From positions 226,353,415 to 226,417,414 of the forward strand of contig NC_081410.1 of assembly GCF_030272615.1 (NCBI RefSeq): DNA of 64,000 bases. Reading direction: 5' to 3'. Numbering within the stretch: position 1 is the stretch's first letter; the number at the start of each line of letters is the position of its first letter. The position numbers were made by a program, and so were the translations under genes. The notes under the pieces were generated by a model, which worked only from the letters and a program-made list of their open reading frames with translations, was not told the DNA's origin and did no database searches. Below are positions 10,680 to 23,544 of this stretch, in pieces. This DNA comes from Cryptomeria japonica. Taxonomy: Eukaryota; Streptophyta; Pinopsida; Cupressales; Cupressaceae.

Positions 10680-11720
10680 GGATTGACCGTCAGATAAAAG
10701 AACTGCTTCTTGATTATGATCCAACGGGTCGTGTTGATTCACTAGCCAAGGATGCACATGGTATATGTCCTACGAAATAGTGAAAGACTTGGCGAGACCC
10801 ATGAGACGAGCAACTTTCGTTGGCTAAAGGGTGATCGAGTTTGAAAAGATCAATGACTCACGTTGATTCATAGCTAGAAGATGCCCGTGTTCTACCTTTC
10901 GTGAAATAGCGAAAAGGTGGTGGGCCTGAGTGAGGTGGTCTTAGAAAGGATAAACAATAGGCAAGTTCCTAAGATCTAATGGCCCGTGTTGATTCACGAA
11001 GACAAGATGATCGCAAGTTAGCCGTCATGAAATGGTGAAAGACAGGTGGCAATCACATGGAGGCATGATAGATGGTGTGTTTTGTAGAGCATAAAGGGTG
11101 ACATGTCAAGTGCACATGGCTTTGAAGGGTAGTGGAGGGCCCGCCTTGATTTCAACCAATAGTTATGTGGAGAATAGTGGAGTAAAGCACATGACAGTTT
11201 CAGAATGGAACCCGATGGAACTTCTTGGGCAAATGGCCGACTGCCACATGGCGTTCATTAACCGATAACGAGGTGATGTAAGTGATCCCTGAGATAAAGA
11301 GCCCACTTGAAATGTTTGAAGCCTGTTAAAAGATATTCATCTCATGGTAGATCCAATGGTCATCGTTGTTTCGTGGCTCGAAGATGCTTGTAGCTTAGTC
11401 TATGTGAAATGGCGAAAAGCATTAGCCGTCAAGGTGAGGCACAGTTAGTTAGTGAGACTAATGGTCATTGTTGGAGTTAAAGGCCGGGCAAGTAGATCTT
11501 GATCTAACGACCGATGTGGCTTCATGAAGGAAAAGTGCACAAGTGTTAAGGCCCGCAAAATGGTGAAAAGAAGGTAGGGCTCGACACTAACATAGAGAGA
11601 TCAGACGGAGGTAAAGGCACTGCAAGTTCTTGTAATCCAACGGTTGGCATTGCTTCACGAAAAGAAAGTGCTTGTGATATAGGCTCTGCGAAATAGCAAA
11701 AGCAACGAAACAAAGAGAAT
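10680..11720 (+). repeat. Degenerate tandem repeats in Gypsy-A U3
   Basis: About seven diverged units, roughly 100-200 bases each, share a GTTGATTCACGA-like start followed after 40-60 bases by GAAATAGCGAAAAG-like sequence (for example near 10730, 10860, 10990, 11370, 11510 and 11650). Subrepeats in U3 often act as enhancers. A different set of subrepeats occupies the same place in Gypsy-B. Confidence 0.4.
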
Positions 11721-12026
11721 ACTCAGAGAAGTTATGGCCCGTTGGAGCCCACATCAACTTGATTGTTAGCATTATTTCATCGAAGTCTGTCGCAGAGCAA
11801 TTGGTGTGGAGCGGTTTTCCTTCAAATGAATAAAAGGTTTTTTGTGCCTTTTCTTGATAATTCTGGTCTGTTTTTAGTCATTGCTGTGTGAATTGCTTCA
11901 GTAGAGATCTGTGCAAAGTTTCAATTGGTATAATTGCATATTCAAAATGGCACCAAGAAGGGAGTTGACAAAAAAACTGAATTACCAGGACAGAAACATT
12001 TGTGATGATTTTTAGAATAGTTAACC

Positions 12027-15000
12027 ATGTCTACCAACGCCGGGGCTAAGGCCAAAGAATTAGTAGCAAAGAACCCTTGTTTGAGAATTGGGGATGGCCT
12101 GTATGATAAAGGCAATTCGTTAAGGGACCCAGAAATAGGGATGTTAGGTTTTGGGCACAGACATTCCCTCACTCCTTTGAATAGCATATGGGAACTAGAT
12201 GTGGGGAAGCTTGTGGTCCCTGGTGTATTCATGGATATAGATTTGTTGGCCCTAATTGCACAGAATTATGACCCTATAACAAGATGTATCAGGAGTGTGA
12301 AGGGATCAACCCTGATTGAAATAAAGGATGATGAAATCAAAAATGTGTTCAAACTCAGTGAGGCTTCAAATTTGTTAGAGCCTATTGACTTTGAGTCATT
12401 AGCCCAGATCTACAATGCACAAAGGGTTTATCTTAGGAGTGGCCCATTGAAATAATTATTTGTGAAGATAGGAGGGTTAATAGTTGTAGGCCCTAGGACA
12501 ATGGAACCATTCTCCCTCAATTTGTTTACTTTATGAGCTAAGGGCATGTATTGGGCATTATGTCAGATCTTTGGAGAAGATACTGAGAGAAACATGCCAA
12601 CCCATTACATGCTAATGATTGCACAAATTCTAAACCCCTCTCTGGCCATAACATTTGATTTTGCACCATACCTTACTAATGCAATTCATGCAGGGTTAGT
12701 AGGGATACAAAATGGTAAGGTGGATAGGCCATTTGCATGGTACTCCATGCTAATGCACATGTTTTTGTTCAAAGGTGCTGACTATTTTGCAAAGGAAATG
12801 GACTTGGTTAAGGTAAAGGATAAGGTAGAGATGCCTGTCCAACTTTGGAGCATTGTTTTATCATGGGATAGAGAGGATGCTAGTTTTCTGAAGTTTGATA
12901 GATGCTTTGCATCTAAGATTAGAATTCTTTTATGCACAGAAAACCCTAGGATTCCTAAGGCACTTTTAGAATTCCTCAAGCCTAAAGAGTTTACAGAGGG
13001 CATTAAGATTGTTCACAATTGGGGGGATATGTATTTATACCCTATTTCTACTATTTTCAAAGTGTATGGTTTCAGAGGTACTCCCTACTTACTACCCTAT
13101 GAGGTCCCATTGAAGATATGGATTGCAGAAGTTTTGAGACAAATTGGAGGAGTACAAGAGGCAGAGCTAACCAATAGGGGTAAAGGGACTATTTTCCCAA
13201 CTATTACCATGGCCCATCATTTTGTTATCACCAAAGGTGGTTGGAAATATTTTGAAGAATTCTTTAAGCCATATAGGCTGTCAAATACAGTTGCAAGATG
13301 TGTCAACACTAAGGATTTCTTCAATGGCATGTTCAGAAAGAGGGCGGTGTGTAAAGGTAGGCCTCATCAATTTCAGTTCCCTGAAGATTTAATTAGGAAT
13401 GAATTCAACTTAGATGAGTAGGAACTAAGGAAGGAGAAGTGGGTTGCATATAAAAAGGCACTTGATTTCATTCATCAATTTGATAGTAGCTATGACCCTC
13501 TTTCTAGCTTCAATCCTTTTGAGGAGAAAGTCAAATTCTTGATTCTCTATTTTGAAGACCTAATGCAAACCTTAAAAGAGAAAAGAGAGGACATAATGCA
13601 AAATGATCCTGATAGGGTTAAATTGGTCCTATCTAAGCCTGCATTTGCTAAGGCTATCCCACCTAGTGACTATGTAATGCATACGAAATCAAAGTACACT
13701 GTGATGATGCTAGTGACAGGAGAGCCTTCCACTTCAAGAGGGAAAAGAGAAATTGAAGATGTCATTGACATTCAAGATTCCCCTAAAAGGAAAAGAGTGG
13801 GAAAGGAAGTTGAAACTGATGAACCTCAGTATTCTCCATCTCAATCCCCTATTCACATAGGAGATGAGTGACCAGTGGCACAACAATTGCTATAGTTAGG
13901 GAGTCTTGGTGAAATTGCATACACCTATGAGGAGACCCAAGAAGTGATGCCAGAAGAGCCACCTAGTGCTGAAATGAATTTGACTAATGGTGAGCCAAAG
14001 GGCGAAGAATTGGACCTTACTATTAAACAAGCCAGTGAAGAATTCCTTGCTGACAGTAATTTTGTTACAACAGGGGCTTTCATGCAATTTGTGTGGAAGC
14101 AAAACATGGAACAATTCAAGGCTAGATGTGAGAAAAGGAAGAGTGAACAACCTCTCAGAGATGCAACTTAGGTGGAAGAATAAATTAAGCAAGAAATGAT
14201 GGAAGAGTTTAAGACTATTACCCCTGAGAAAGGAAGATAGATGGTGTCTAAAGCTGGTGTGTTAATCCTCCCTGAATGGGATATAGCTAATGCTTTAGTT
14301 CTTGAAGTAGTGAGGAAGGAAACAAAGCTAATGGAAGGAGTGACCTTCAGCAAGGATAATGCTTCTCTGGCCATGTGGTCGTTGAAGAAGGATGAGAAAA
14401 AAAGGAGGAAAAGCATATCAGATTCTAGTCTCCTAGGAGGCATGATTGTTAAGAGAGTCCAAGATACAGGGGTAGTGGAAGCTGCAAGCACAGTTTTGGA
14501 AACTGCAAAGTTCAGTGTGGTAGTAGTAGAGAAAGAGGCAAAAGAAAAAGCTAATCTCCAATTGAAATTGGAGACCATCTTAAAGGCTTAAAATGAGGCC
14601 AAATAAGGCATAGCCAATAGAGACAACATTATCACTAGACTTTAGAGTGAGTTGGTGGGACAACACCATCCAGGTGAATTCTCTGCATTCATGATAACTT
14701 CCTCTCCAGCAAGACCTCCACCTACTAGCCCCATTATAGAATATCCTCCTTCTCCTCTGCCTTCTGGTTTCCAGTCAGCTAAAACTGTCCAACATGAGTT
14801 GGAAAAAAGGAAACAAGCTCAAGCCTTGTTTGCAAACAAATATGAAGAAAAGGTGAAAGCCACAATCTTGAAGTTTGCTAATTCAGTCAAGGCCTCCATT
14901 GTATACATTAATATGAAGAGGATTTTGGATATTTTGATCAAATTCAAAGAGGATGAAGCCACCTTGGAACCAATACTTAATAAGTGGATGCCTAAAGGTA

Positions 15001-15380
15001 AGGAGTTAGAGCTCATGTGTTCATCCCATGCAGATGTAGAGGAGAATGACAATCTTAGGTCCACCAGTGATTTTATGAAAGAGATGAATATACTCTTAGA
15101 GGAAAGGGCAGGTGTAAAAAGAAAAGCCCAATTATATAGAAAAGAATATTCAGATCATAAATTTGAATTTTTCCCAGGGGGTTTTGTTGGTCCCATTCAA
15201 TTGAAAGAGGAGAAGACCTGGTTAGCAGAGCTAGACCACAAATTTTCCAAAAGGATTAATGAAATTATTAACACCGATGACACATCCTTATTTGTCCAAA
15301 CAGTTGAAGAAATTGAAAAAGTGAAATCATATTATGGTTTCATAGAAACAGAAATTGGGGAGTTAAGGGTCACTTGGTAG
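12027..15380 (+). pseudogene. LTR-encoded ORF, copy in Gypsy-A
   Basis: A protein of roughly 1,100 residues is implied, broken by stops at about 12453, 12534, 13419, 13869, 14169, 14238 and 14589 and by frame changes. I do not recognise the family. The N-terminal third has LTPLNSIWELDVGKLVVPGV, aligning with LSNPWMTNLGRLVIPNV in Gypsy-B. The middle (12546-13421) holds MYWALCQIFGED, SMLMHMFLF and, at about 13013-13100, HNWGD...VYGFRGTPYLLP, which in Gypsy-B reads HNWGD...VYGFEGVPYMLP. The last half is Lys/Glu-rich, with basic motifs (KRKRVGKEVE near 13785) and probable coiled coils. Retained protein motifs between diverged DNA copies suggest past selection. It lies inside the LTR, in sense orientation to pol. 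An alternative is a captured host gene or a PMD-like relative. Confidence 0.55.
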
Positions 15381-16430
15381 AGGCTAGAAGGAATGAAACA
15401 GAAGATTGTTAACTTTGTTTGGTGAAGTGATTACTTTTCTAGGATTGGAAGGGCAAATATGTCGGAAAAAAGAAAGATGCTCCAGAGCAGGTAGAAGAGG
15501 TTGCAACAAAACAACAAACAAAACATGCCATTGATATTGAGAAAGACTTGTATCTGTTTATTGGAATTTAACGTGGTTTGTAACAACTTTTCTTAAGAAT
15601 GTCCGAAGCTTGTAAGCATCCATAATATTATAAATGGATACCAGGACTAGTAAAAGGGGGATCACAAGAATTTTGTAAAGAAACTTTGCAGAAATATATC
15701 TGGGCTTTTCTAGTTATTATAGAGAATATTTTGAGTTTTGTATGACTTTTCAAAATAAATTTCAATATACAGATCAGAAACTTTTGATCCTAAAACTTGT
15801 GTTGTCTTCTGGTGTGCTTTTAGTAATTTACTGGTTTCTTTTGAGTAATCTAGGGTTATTCAACTGAACATGGATTGTAATGCAATCTTTATGGATATGT
15901 TTCTTAGCTTTTCTCTTCAAAAGAAGAATTAAATATGCATGAAATATCTCTGTCAGTAGGTTATTTTGTTTGAAGCTTTGAATTTGATAAACACTGTTTA
16001 GTTTAATAGGAGAGGACTCTTATATATGTCAGGTATGTATGGGGTAAATAGAAGCCAAAGTGATGAGATGTATGGGGATGTTTAATTGTGAAATCCTTGC
16101 TTAATTTAGATGAATCTGTAGCTTGGATAAGGAACTGGTATCAGTTGTAGTTTTCTTTCTACATCTCTTGAGGATCAATACTAAAAATGAGCATAAGCTT
16201 TCCTTTATTATTTCAGTTTATGTTGAGGCGATAAGATCCACTAGTTTTTGGATGCTAGTTTACTGTGGATCTCGTTTAAAAGTGTGAAATTATTCACAGA
16301 AGGTATACCCGCCTGAACTTTGGATAAGTTCAAAGTGTAGAAGGTTCTTGAAACCTTTTCATATGTTTCTCTAAGGTTCTTTTTTCCTTGATCTCCTCAT
16401 TTGCAGACCGAGTTATTATTTTTCTTATAG

Positions 16431-16588
16431 GAGATAAGAGGGGAATCAGAATTTGAGACCAACAACACCGATCTTGCACTTGTATCTGGTAATGTAACTA
16501 TTATTCCACCCAGGACTTGTGCAAAATTGGTTGATGAAAAAATTAAGGATGGTATGTTGAAAAATGTACAATTTTATTATGATAATTT
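16431..16588 (+). pseudogene. Copia-C extra ORF, 5' fragment
   Basis: The frame reads ..EFETNNTDLALVSGNVTI.. and is open up to the Copia-A insertion. Removing Copia-A and one AATTT duplication joins it in frame to the ORF starting at 53851 (junction residues YYDN, then LDDDEQ). No known domain is seen. The left edge, against the Gypsy-A LTR, is approximate. Confidence 0.5.
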
Positions 16589-17684
16589 TGTTGGCTTGAT
16601 GATGATTGTAATGAATTCATCATATATTGTTATTGATGAAACACATACACACACTTATGTTCATATTGTCTACTAGTGTAACTTCATAGTTGTTTACACT
16701 TCAACTGGTATAATAGAGGTTTATTTCTAACTGGTACTTGGTGACAACCAGTATATGCACAAGAGACAACCAGACAACCAATGGTTATACATAACTTGAC
16801 ATCAATAAGAAGTATCAAGGCCAGTAAAGATTATCACAGGAGTATCAAGGATAATGGTTTATATGTTTAACTCCAACCGGTATTTGTTGATTGTATGATG
16901 AGTTATCACAAGTCGTGATGAGTTATCCTCATCGATAAGATTTGGCGATATTTTTGTGATGAGTTATGATCACTTGACTAGATAAACTGCACCTAGGTAA
17001 TTGTGTTATGATTTCTTGAGGCTGACATGAAATCTAAGGTCTATTTATTGACATCACAATTAGTTATTTTTGGATGAGCGAAAGTGGTATGTTATGTGCG
17101 AAGGCATAAGTGTTTAGTCACAGAGTATGTTGGTAAAGAGGAGTTAAGTGCATAGAACAAGATCTATACAAGTAATTTGTGCTATCACTAGATCACATCA
17201 CCTATTGTTTTCTAACCACTGCAATAGTCAAATCCCCTAATCGGGTAAGCTTTAACAAGCTTCATTGTTCAAATCCTCTAACTGGGTGTTCCATTAGTTT
17301 GGATTTAGAAATCCTCCACTGAGGTTACTCCTTATAGGGTACTACCTTTTTATAGGGTATAGCTTTTAACTAGGCTTTGGGATTTTTAATAGGATTTGCT
17401 CTTAGTAGAGCATTTTTGTAGACCCTAACTGGTCAGTTATCTGTTACTGCAGATAGTTAACTTGTGAGTACCATCTCACCGTGGTTTGTACCTATTTGGG
17501 TTTTCCATGTATAAACACATGTTATGGTGGATGTTTTACTTATTGTTGATGTTTTTATATCATTTTTGATTGCATGCATATTGTTTAACAAACTTGTTAA
17601 GTTTATCTACCAGTCAGTGTTTAAAGTAGTACTATTTTTGGTGTCACTGATTCACCCCCCTCTCAGTGCTTTACAAGTCCATCA
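16589..17684 (+). repeat. Copia-A 5' LTR
   Basis: It runs from TGTTGGC to CCATCA and matches 52745-53845 along its length, including GATGAAACACATACACAC near the start and the CACCCCCC run shortly before the end. It is preceded by target duplication AATTT. Confidence 0.9.
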
Positions 17685-17685
17685 A

Positions 17686-17698
17686 TTGGTATTAAGCC
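17686..17698 (+). other. Copia-A primer binding site, degenerate Met-tRNA type
   Basis: TTGGTATTAAGCC, one base after the 5' LTR, resembles the usual plant TGGTATCAGAGC primer site that is intact in Copia-B at 23482. Confidence 0.6.
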
Positions 17699-17745
17699 TA
17701 ACTTCCTTAAAGCCTAATTTCTTTTAAGGAAACCCTAAAGCTACC

Positions 17746-19039
17746 ATGGGGGATATGAGCTACTTTGAGATGGCTAGAGAGCTTGAGGCTAGTAGGAATG
17801 AGCTTGAAACCCTAAGGGTCAAACACAAAGCTTCTCAAGTAAAAAGGAGAGAGCTAACTGAAAATTTGTTAGAAATATTTGATAATAGTTCTTCAGATGA
17901 GGCCAATATTGATGCTTTAGCTGAGGAAGTTGAAAAACTAAGCAATGAAAATCTAAATCCGAGGAGAGAGCTGGAAGGTCTTACTATCTACATGAGTCAG
18001 GAACTGGAAACCAAAAGAGCTGCTGAAGATCTTATCAAGGAAAGAGATCATGAGATTGCCAAGATCAAGTGAGAGAATGCTACCTTGCATGAGAATTTGA
18101 ATGCATAAATAAAATAAAAAGAGAACCTACAACTAGATCTTGAATTAGCATCATCTCTAAGAGAGAACCTGTCAAAACATAATGAATATCTCACCAGACA
18201 GCTCACTAAAGCAAATGGGAAATTGGAGAAGTTCAACAGAACATCTATCTTGCTGGATGAACAAATTAAATCACAAAGAATGAAGAGTGATACCTATGGA
18301 CTTAGTTTTCACACATCTCAAAAAGGTGAATCCTCTGGTACCAAGAGCAACACTCTTAAGAAAAAATATGCTCCTAAGGTCAAGAAATCTACCCGTAAGA
18401 AGGTCTTTAAACCTATTTATTTTGTTTGCCATAAACTTGGTCACACTGCAAATGTTTGTAGAGACAAACCTAACAGAAATGCGAGCTACAATACTAATGA
18501 TAGGTATGTGTCCAATAAATTTGAAGGCCATTGCTTCACATGTAGAATGTATGGACATAGATCGGTTGAGGGCAGATATGGAGCAAATAACCCTGTATCG
18601 CATATGCATCCAAGACCAAATGGCAATTGGATGAGAAATTTTGACAACCGAGTCAACATGAATTGGCAAAGACTCTATGACAACTGACTCAGTCCATTTG
18701 AGATGGAAAAGGTAACTAATGTCATTTGCACCATCTGTAATAACTTTGGTCATGTGGGTATGAATTGTAGAAGAAGAACCGGGAGAGGTAATCCAGGACC
18801 TTGGAAATCATCTAGTATGGCCTGCTATCACTTTAACAAACTGGGGCATTTGGCAAAATTCTTTAGATCCAGAAATAGAAAATCGGTCAATCCTTCTATG
18901 AACCAGAAAGTAAAGCAGAAAGTTAATGTTGAAGAAACATGAGAAGAAATGAATCAGATATGGAAGGAAAAGAGTGATGACTCACCTAGAGAGGAAATTG
19001 TTCCTTCACCAAGTGTGGAGAATCCTGCACCGATAAATT
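17746..19039 (+). pseudogene. Copia-A gag remnant: coiled coil plus zinc knuckles, no capsid
   Basis: The ORF starts MGDMSYFEMARELEA soon after the primer site. Its first ~110 residues are a charged coiled coil; a TGA at about 18070 and more stops break it, then it is open from 18223. Four CCHC-type knuckles can be seen: YFVCHKLGHTANVC (first Cys lost), CFTCRMYGHRSVEGR (last Cys lost), CTICNNFGHVGMNC (intact, near 18730) and CYHFNKLGHLAKFF (two Cys lost). The UBN2-type capsid region usual in Copia Gag is absent between primer site and coiled coil. The resemblance is to the C-terminal half of Copia Gag with its basic linker. It would bind RNA if intact. The reading ends near a TAA at about 19039. 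Confidence 0.55.
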
Positions 19040-19507
19040 AAGCCCTTTCAATATGGCTAAGGGGAGCATAACAATAAATCCACCTCTAGACCCCTTGAGA
19101 TAAATGAGCGGTAAGAGAGTTTGAATGCATGAAATTTTGATAGCTTTTGGTCAACCAGTTATCAACCGGATTTATATTTATGTATCTTTAAGCAGTAAAA
19201 TTAGGGTTTGTAACCCTAACGGGTGAGAATTTAATGTAGTAGGTAAAAAGGATAAAAGTGAGTTTTCACTTTGTTATTTGTACCCTAATGCATTTGAGAA
19301 AGAAATTTTGAGCGCTTGCAGAGCTAAGAAAGAATTGTTCGCTGATATTTGTCAAAGCTACATTACGATTTGTGTAATCAAGCTGATTTGAAGGTTGCAG
19401 AAGATTGAACTAGTGTGCATTTGGGTATTCAACTGGTAAATGAGGCTGTGTGCAAGAAATAAGGTATTTCTTTGAATAAACCTTGCTTCAAATCTAGTGT
19501 ATTTGAA
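19040..19507 (+). other. Noncoding spacer before the Copia-A extra ORF
   Basis: No ORF is seen. The stretch has A-rich and GT-rich leader-like sequence with no stop-free frame shared with gag. It ends at the ATG at 19508. It could be the 5' leader of a captured transcription unit, since the downstream ORF has its own start and is not in phase with gag. No convincing TATA box was chosen. Confidence 0.3.
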
Positions 19508-21961
19508 ATGGCATCATCTTCTAAACCTATAGAGATATTAATGATTACATCTGAACCTATGAAAGTTGTTGAAGTGGAGTAAATTATGTTGAATAATGCA
19601 TTGTCACAAGTTCCTAGTGGTGTTATAGTAACAAGAGATTTGTCCAGCTACATTGATTGCAAGATTGAGGATCTAGGATCATTGTCTATTTACACTCAAT
19701 TAAAATCCCTTTGTGATGAGAACAAGAAGATTCAATCAGAATATATTAGGGTTTATGAAAAAGGTTTTCATAACGCTGCTTACTTTCTTAAAGATTTCAA
19801 AGAATAACACATCCGACTTATTTTGAGTCGAGTTCATGGGAAGAAAATGTATTTGGAAAGGACTCATACTATAACCAAGGAAGCCATTTAGGTTGTAACT
19901 AGTTTTTACTCAATCGGTGAAGTACCTGTGCTGAGGCGTATTTCAAAAGAGACAATATACACTCTAACTGGATCAACATCTGATAAGCGTTCTTTTTCTG
20001 TCAATAACATTAGGGACCCAATAGTAAGGTTGGAAGCTATGGTTATAGGCTACCAGGTATTTTATTCTAGTAGATTAAACAGTGTTCCATCAACAGCGGT
20101 GCATACTGCTTACAAGATGATAACTGAAAATGCTAATTATGACCTATGTGAGGCTATAAGGAGCCAATTAACATTAAATCTTCAGTCTATCAAGAAGGAC
20201 AGTAGTCTAAAGTTCAAATTTGGATAGTTACTAATCGGTCTATTCTTTTATATTTAAAATTTCCTACCAGGAATAGGTGATCTTGAGTGGTCTAAGGATC
20301 TACTGGTATCTGCCCATATCAAGAACAATATTAAGGTTGTGAAGAACACCTTTTTTGCTACAATGAACAAATACTTTAATGAGTTTTAGAAGAAAATGAG
20401 CATGAGATTAAGATTTCCTAAGGATGTGGTAAAACAATTTTCTAAGGACATTGTTTTCATAGTTACTACTAAATTTTGTTTGATGGAGGCAATTGAGCCT
20501 AGAGAAGAAGAAATGGAAGATATGAGTTATGAGGTTAACTATGACTTACTGATTGGTTATGCTAATAACCTGTTAGCATCTCCAAAGGATAAAAATAAGG
20601 CAAAACTGGATATTTTTGTAGTTCAGACTGCACAAGCTGAAACCAATATTGCTCCTATCACAAGTGGTAAAGGTAAGAAAAAGAAGTCCGAGCAAGCACC
20701 TCCGGTGATGAATAATACAAGGGTGAAATTGAGTGTCCAAACCAAAAAGGAACCAACACCCAAAGTTTATGCTAAGAAGGAGAATGCATCAAAGAAAAGA
20801 GGTCAAAAACTAATTCTCCAAGCAGAATTTGAAGGCACTGATACGGAGGAAGAACCCAAAAAGATGAAATCAACTAGCAGAGTAGCTAAGAAAGTGAAGG
20901 AAGTGCTGAAGGCAACTATGCCTTTTGATATCTCAACTTATAAGCCTGAGACTCACTTCGAAAGAATGGTGAAAATGTTAGGGAGAAACAAAACATTTTG
21001 ATTCTTTCACTATAGAAGAAAAGGAGCAAATCATTCAACAAGTAATCAATAATTTATGCCATTACAGTAGATTACCACATGATCTTGAAAAAGACATCTC
21101 TTATTCCTTGTATACTATTCTTGTAAATAAATGGGAGGAAGCTATAAAGAAATAAAAAAGAATCATAGATGATGTACTTGTGCAATATTTTCCTGAATTA
21201 TCTAAGGATGAGTTAAATGAGTTGGTTGATAAGTATAAAATTCATTTTCCTTACAAATAAAGAAGATTGAAGCTGATCAATGGAAAAGTGCAAAATGTTG
21301 AGACTGAGACTCATCAGATTGCTTGAAGTATCAAACACTCAGAAGATCTTATACATTCTTCTAAGGATGAACAAGATACTTTTGATAGACCTGAAATGGA
21401 TGAAGAAGAGATTGTACAAGCTGATGTTGTCTATCCCATCAAGAAGAAGGATGACACTATTATTTAATTTGTTGATGATATTCAGGATTCAATTGATCTA
21501 TCTGGAGACATCATTGCACCAGATATGGAGTCACCTGAAATCAACGACTTATAGGCTACTTTAAGTTGAGAAACCGGGAACTCAACCAAAAGTAGACATT
21601 CCACTAGCAACAAAGAAACCTAAGAAACCCTAATATCCACCTATTTCACAGGATACTTAGAACAAATCTACTAAAAATGTTGACACACAGACTTTTGAAT
21701 AGGGAACGAAGAAAGGCCAAGAGAAAGCAATTGTTAAGGTAACATCTTTTGAACTGGAAAAAAATTTAGTCTTACAACAGACTGATGTAGGTGATGATGA
21801 GTCATTAGGCATCTCAGGGCCTATAAATGTTGATAATATGATTGCATTCAAAATGATGAAGATTGCAACTATCATGCAATCTAGAGGACATAAGAAGAGA
21901 CTTAAAGAGAAAAGAATGGAAGCTGAAATAATTCAGAATGCAGTAGATATTATATCTAGTC
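19508..21961 (+). pseudogene. Copia-A extra ORF of unknown function, 5' part
   Basis: From the ATG at 19508 (MASSSKPIEIL..) one frame can be followed to about 20998 through several premature stops (for example TAA at 19580, 19805 and TAG at 20225). It then shifts once and continues (EEKEQIIQQVINNL). I recognise no family. The N-terminal ~450 residues look globular (RDLSSYIDCKIEDLGSL, RRISKETIYTLTGST). Next comes a Lys-rich linker, then acidic and basic coiled-coil-like sequence to 21961. There Copia-B interrupts the codons of DIISSL, and the frame resumes at 29550. No RT or integrase motif occurs. The ORF sits where pol would normally be. It could be a captured host gene or a protein specific to this non-autonomous family. 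Confidence 0.5.
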
Positions 21962-23479
21962 TATTGGCATTATAACAGACAATAAGAGATTGTTGGCATT
22001 TCAATAAGGATATTGAGAAGGTTGTTGATGATTATGGATATAACTGATTAAGGATGCTTACTATCTTAATATTATTATTTTGTCATTGATGTGAAGAAAT
22101 TTATTTTCTAATTCAGTATGATGTTGCCATATCTTAAGAAGTATGATTTGATTAGTATAAAGATGTCAGTAAAAGACACAAAAAGAATGTGATGAATAAG
22201 GGGAGGAATAAGTTATTCAATGGGCAACTATTACCAAGTTAGAAAATGATGAGATCATGATGTTTAGATTGTTTTGATATCCTACATATGTTGTTGATTG
22301 TAAGGTTAATACTATACTATGTTACCGAGCAAAGAACCTAGTTGGTAAACCCTAAGGAACCTAGTCGGTAAACCCTAAGGTTATCGCTATCAGTTAATGA
22401 AGACGGAATGTCTACTGAGTGAAGTTTAGTATTTATCGAGTTGCAACTGAGCTGCAATAGAATGCATTAAATGATTAAAAGTGTTATTTAATGAGGGAAG
22501 CTGATGAGCTGGAATTGATTAAATGATTGGTATGCCATGCATGAAGTTTGTTAAAGAATCTATGGAAAAGGAAAATCGGCAGAAAGATCTACAGCGCAGA
22601 TTGAATTGCAATACCTTAGCACAAGTTCCAAGAAATGTATGCAAGTTCCAAGGTAAGGTTTTTTCAGATCAAAGGATACATTGAACTTGGTCAAGTTTGA
22701 AGATCTGATAGCTATGATTGATCATGGGATATGTGATCAAGGAGATTAAGTGGTTAGAAAATTGTTTATAAATAAGGAACTGTTGATAAACAATGTATGC
22801 GGGCAAATGTAAGCACAGGGATGCTACATAGTGATTGCCGAGCACATAAGCTTGAAGACCTATTTGAATAACAAAGTATAGAGCCTAGCAGATGGACAAG
22901 ATAAGTCCTATGACTAGATTGTATTGAGCAAATAAGAATCTGCTTTAGCATTTTAGATGTGAAGTTGCAGATAGATTTTTATTACTGTTATTTTGTGAAG
23001 TGACAAAAAATATCTTAACCGAGTGGACTTAATAGTTTTACTTGTAAAACCCTCTAGCAAGGTGACATTCTGATTGAGTGTTTGAAATCCTTTAACAAGG
23101 TCACTTCTAACAAGGTGAAGATCTTAATAGATCTGAGGGAAATCCCTTAACCGGGTCACATCTAGCAATGTGTTTGTAATCTTTAACATGATTTGCTTTT
23201 AACCGAGCATACTCTAGAAGAGTATATTTCTTAGTGGGTCCAAAATCCCATAGTGGTTTTTCCCTATTTGGGTTTCCACGTTAAATCTGGTGTTATGAGT
23301 GCTATGATGTTTATATGCTTATGAGTTTGCATGTTTAGTAGTTTTAGTTATATTGCTGAAGTATATGTTACCGAGGTTGAATCTGTTGTTTTTATGGATG
23401 TATAAGTTTGTATGATTCACCCCCCCTCTCATCTTGTTAGCTTGGCATCTGTACTTAACATTAAGTATCAGAACTATCA
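21962..23479 (+). repeat. Copia-B 5' LTR
   Basis: 1,518 bases. Slightly longer than the 3' copy, in part because a short CCTAAGGAACCTAGT-type unit near 22340-22380 is duplicated here. It ends ACTATCA directly before the primer site. Confidence 0.9.
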
Positions 23480-23481
23480 AT

Positions 23482-23493
23482 TGGTATCAGAGC
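23482..23493 (+). other. Copia-B primer binding site, initiator Met tRNA
   Basis: TGGTATCAGAGC, two bases after the 5' LTR, is the standard plant Copia primer site complementary to the 3' end of tRNA-Met. Confidence 0.9.
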
Positions 23494-23544
23494 TTTGGAC
23501 TCCAAAAAAAATGGTTTAAAGATACTTGAGGAAAAGATCCAAAG

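Larger units (their letters stand above)
5480..16430 (+). mobile_element. Gypsy-A: 5'-truncated Tat-like Ty3/Gypsy element
   Basis: Homology to Gypsy-B (30368-52631) begins in the linker between gag and protease. Gag, primer site and 5' LTR are missing on the left, where the LTR-like block abuts. The order is linker, protease, archaeal-type RNase H, RT, degenerate Gypsy RNase H, integrase, polypyrimidine-AG, then a long 3' LTR from 10244 that holds an ORF. Protein similarity to Gypsy-B is clear throughout, but DNA divergence is large, so these are two subfamilies rather than recent copies. The right end near 16430 is set only by where Copia-C coding starts; I found no clean target duplication. 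Confidence 0.65.
10244..16430 (+). repeat. Gypsy-A 3' LTR, ~6.2 kb, ORF-bearing
   Basis: The start TGTTATCAC aligns with TGTTAGAAC at the start of the Gypsy-B 3' LTR. Both follow a shared CATCCCCAG..AGAGCC context. The LTR then contains a repeat-rich U3 (10680-11720), a long ORF (12027-15380) and a 3' tail. Near 16300-16340 the tail still shows the same GTAxACCC...AAAGTGTAGA pattern seen close to the Gypsy-B LTR end (about 52490-52530). The right end is approximate. Confidence 0.6.

Noticed and set aside
12782-13003. Minus-strand ORF inside the Gypsy-A LTR ORF
   Set aside because: It is a shadow of the plus-strand frame, which has the motifs conserved in Gypsy-B.
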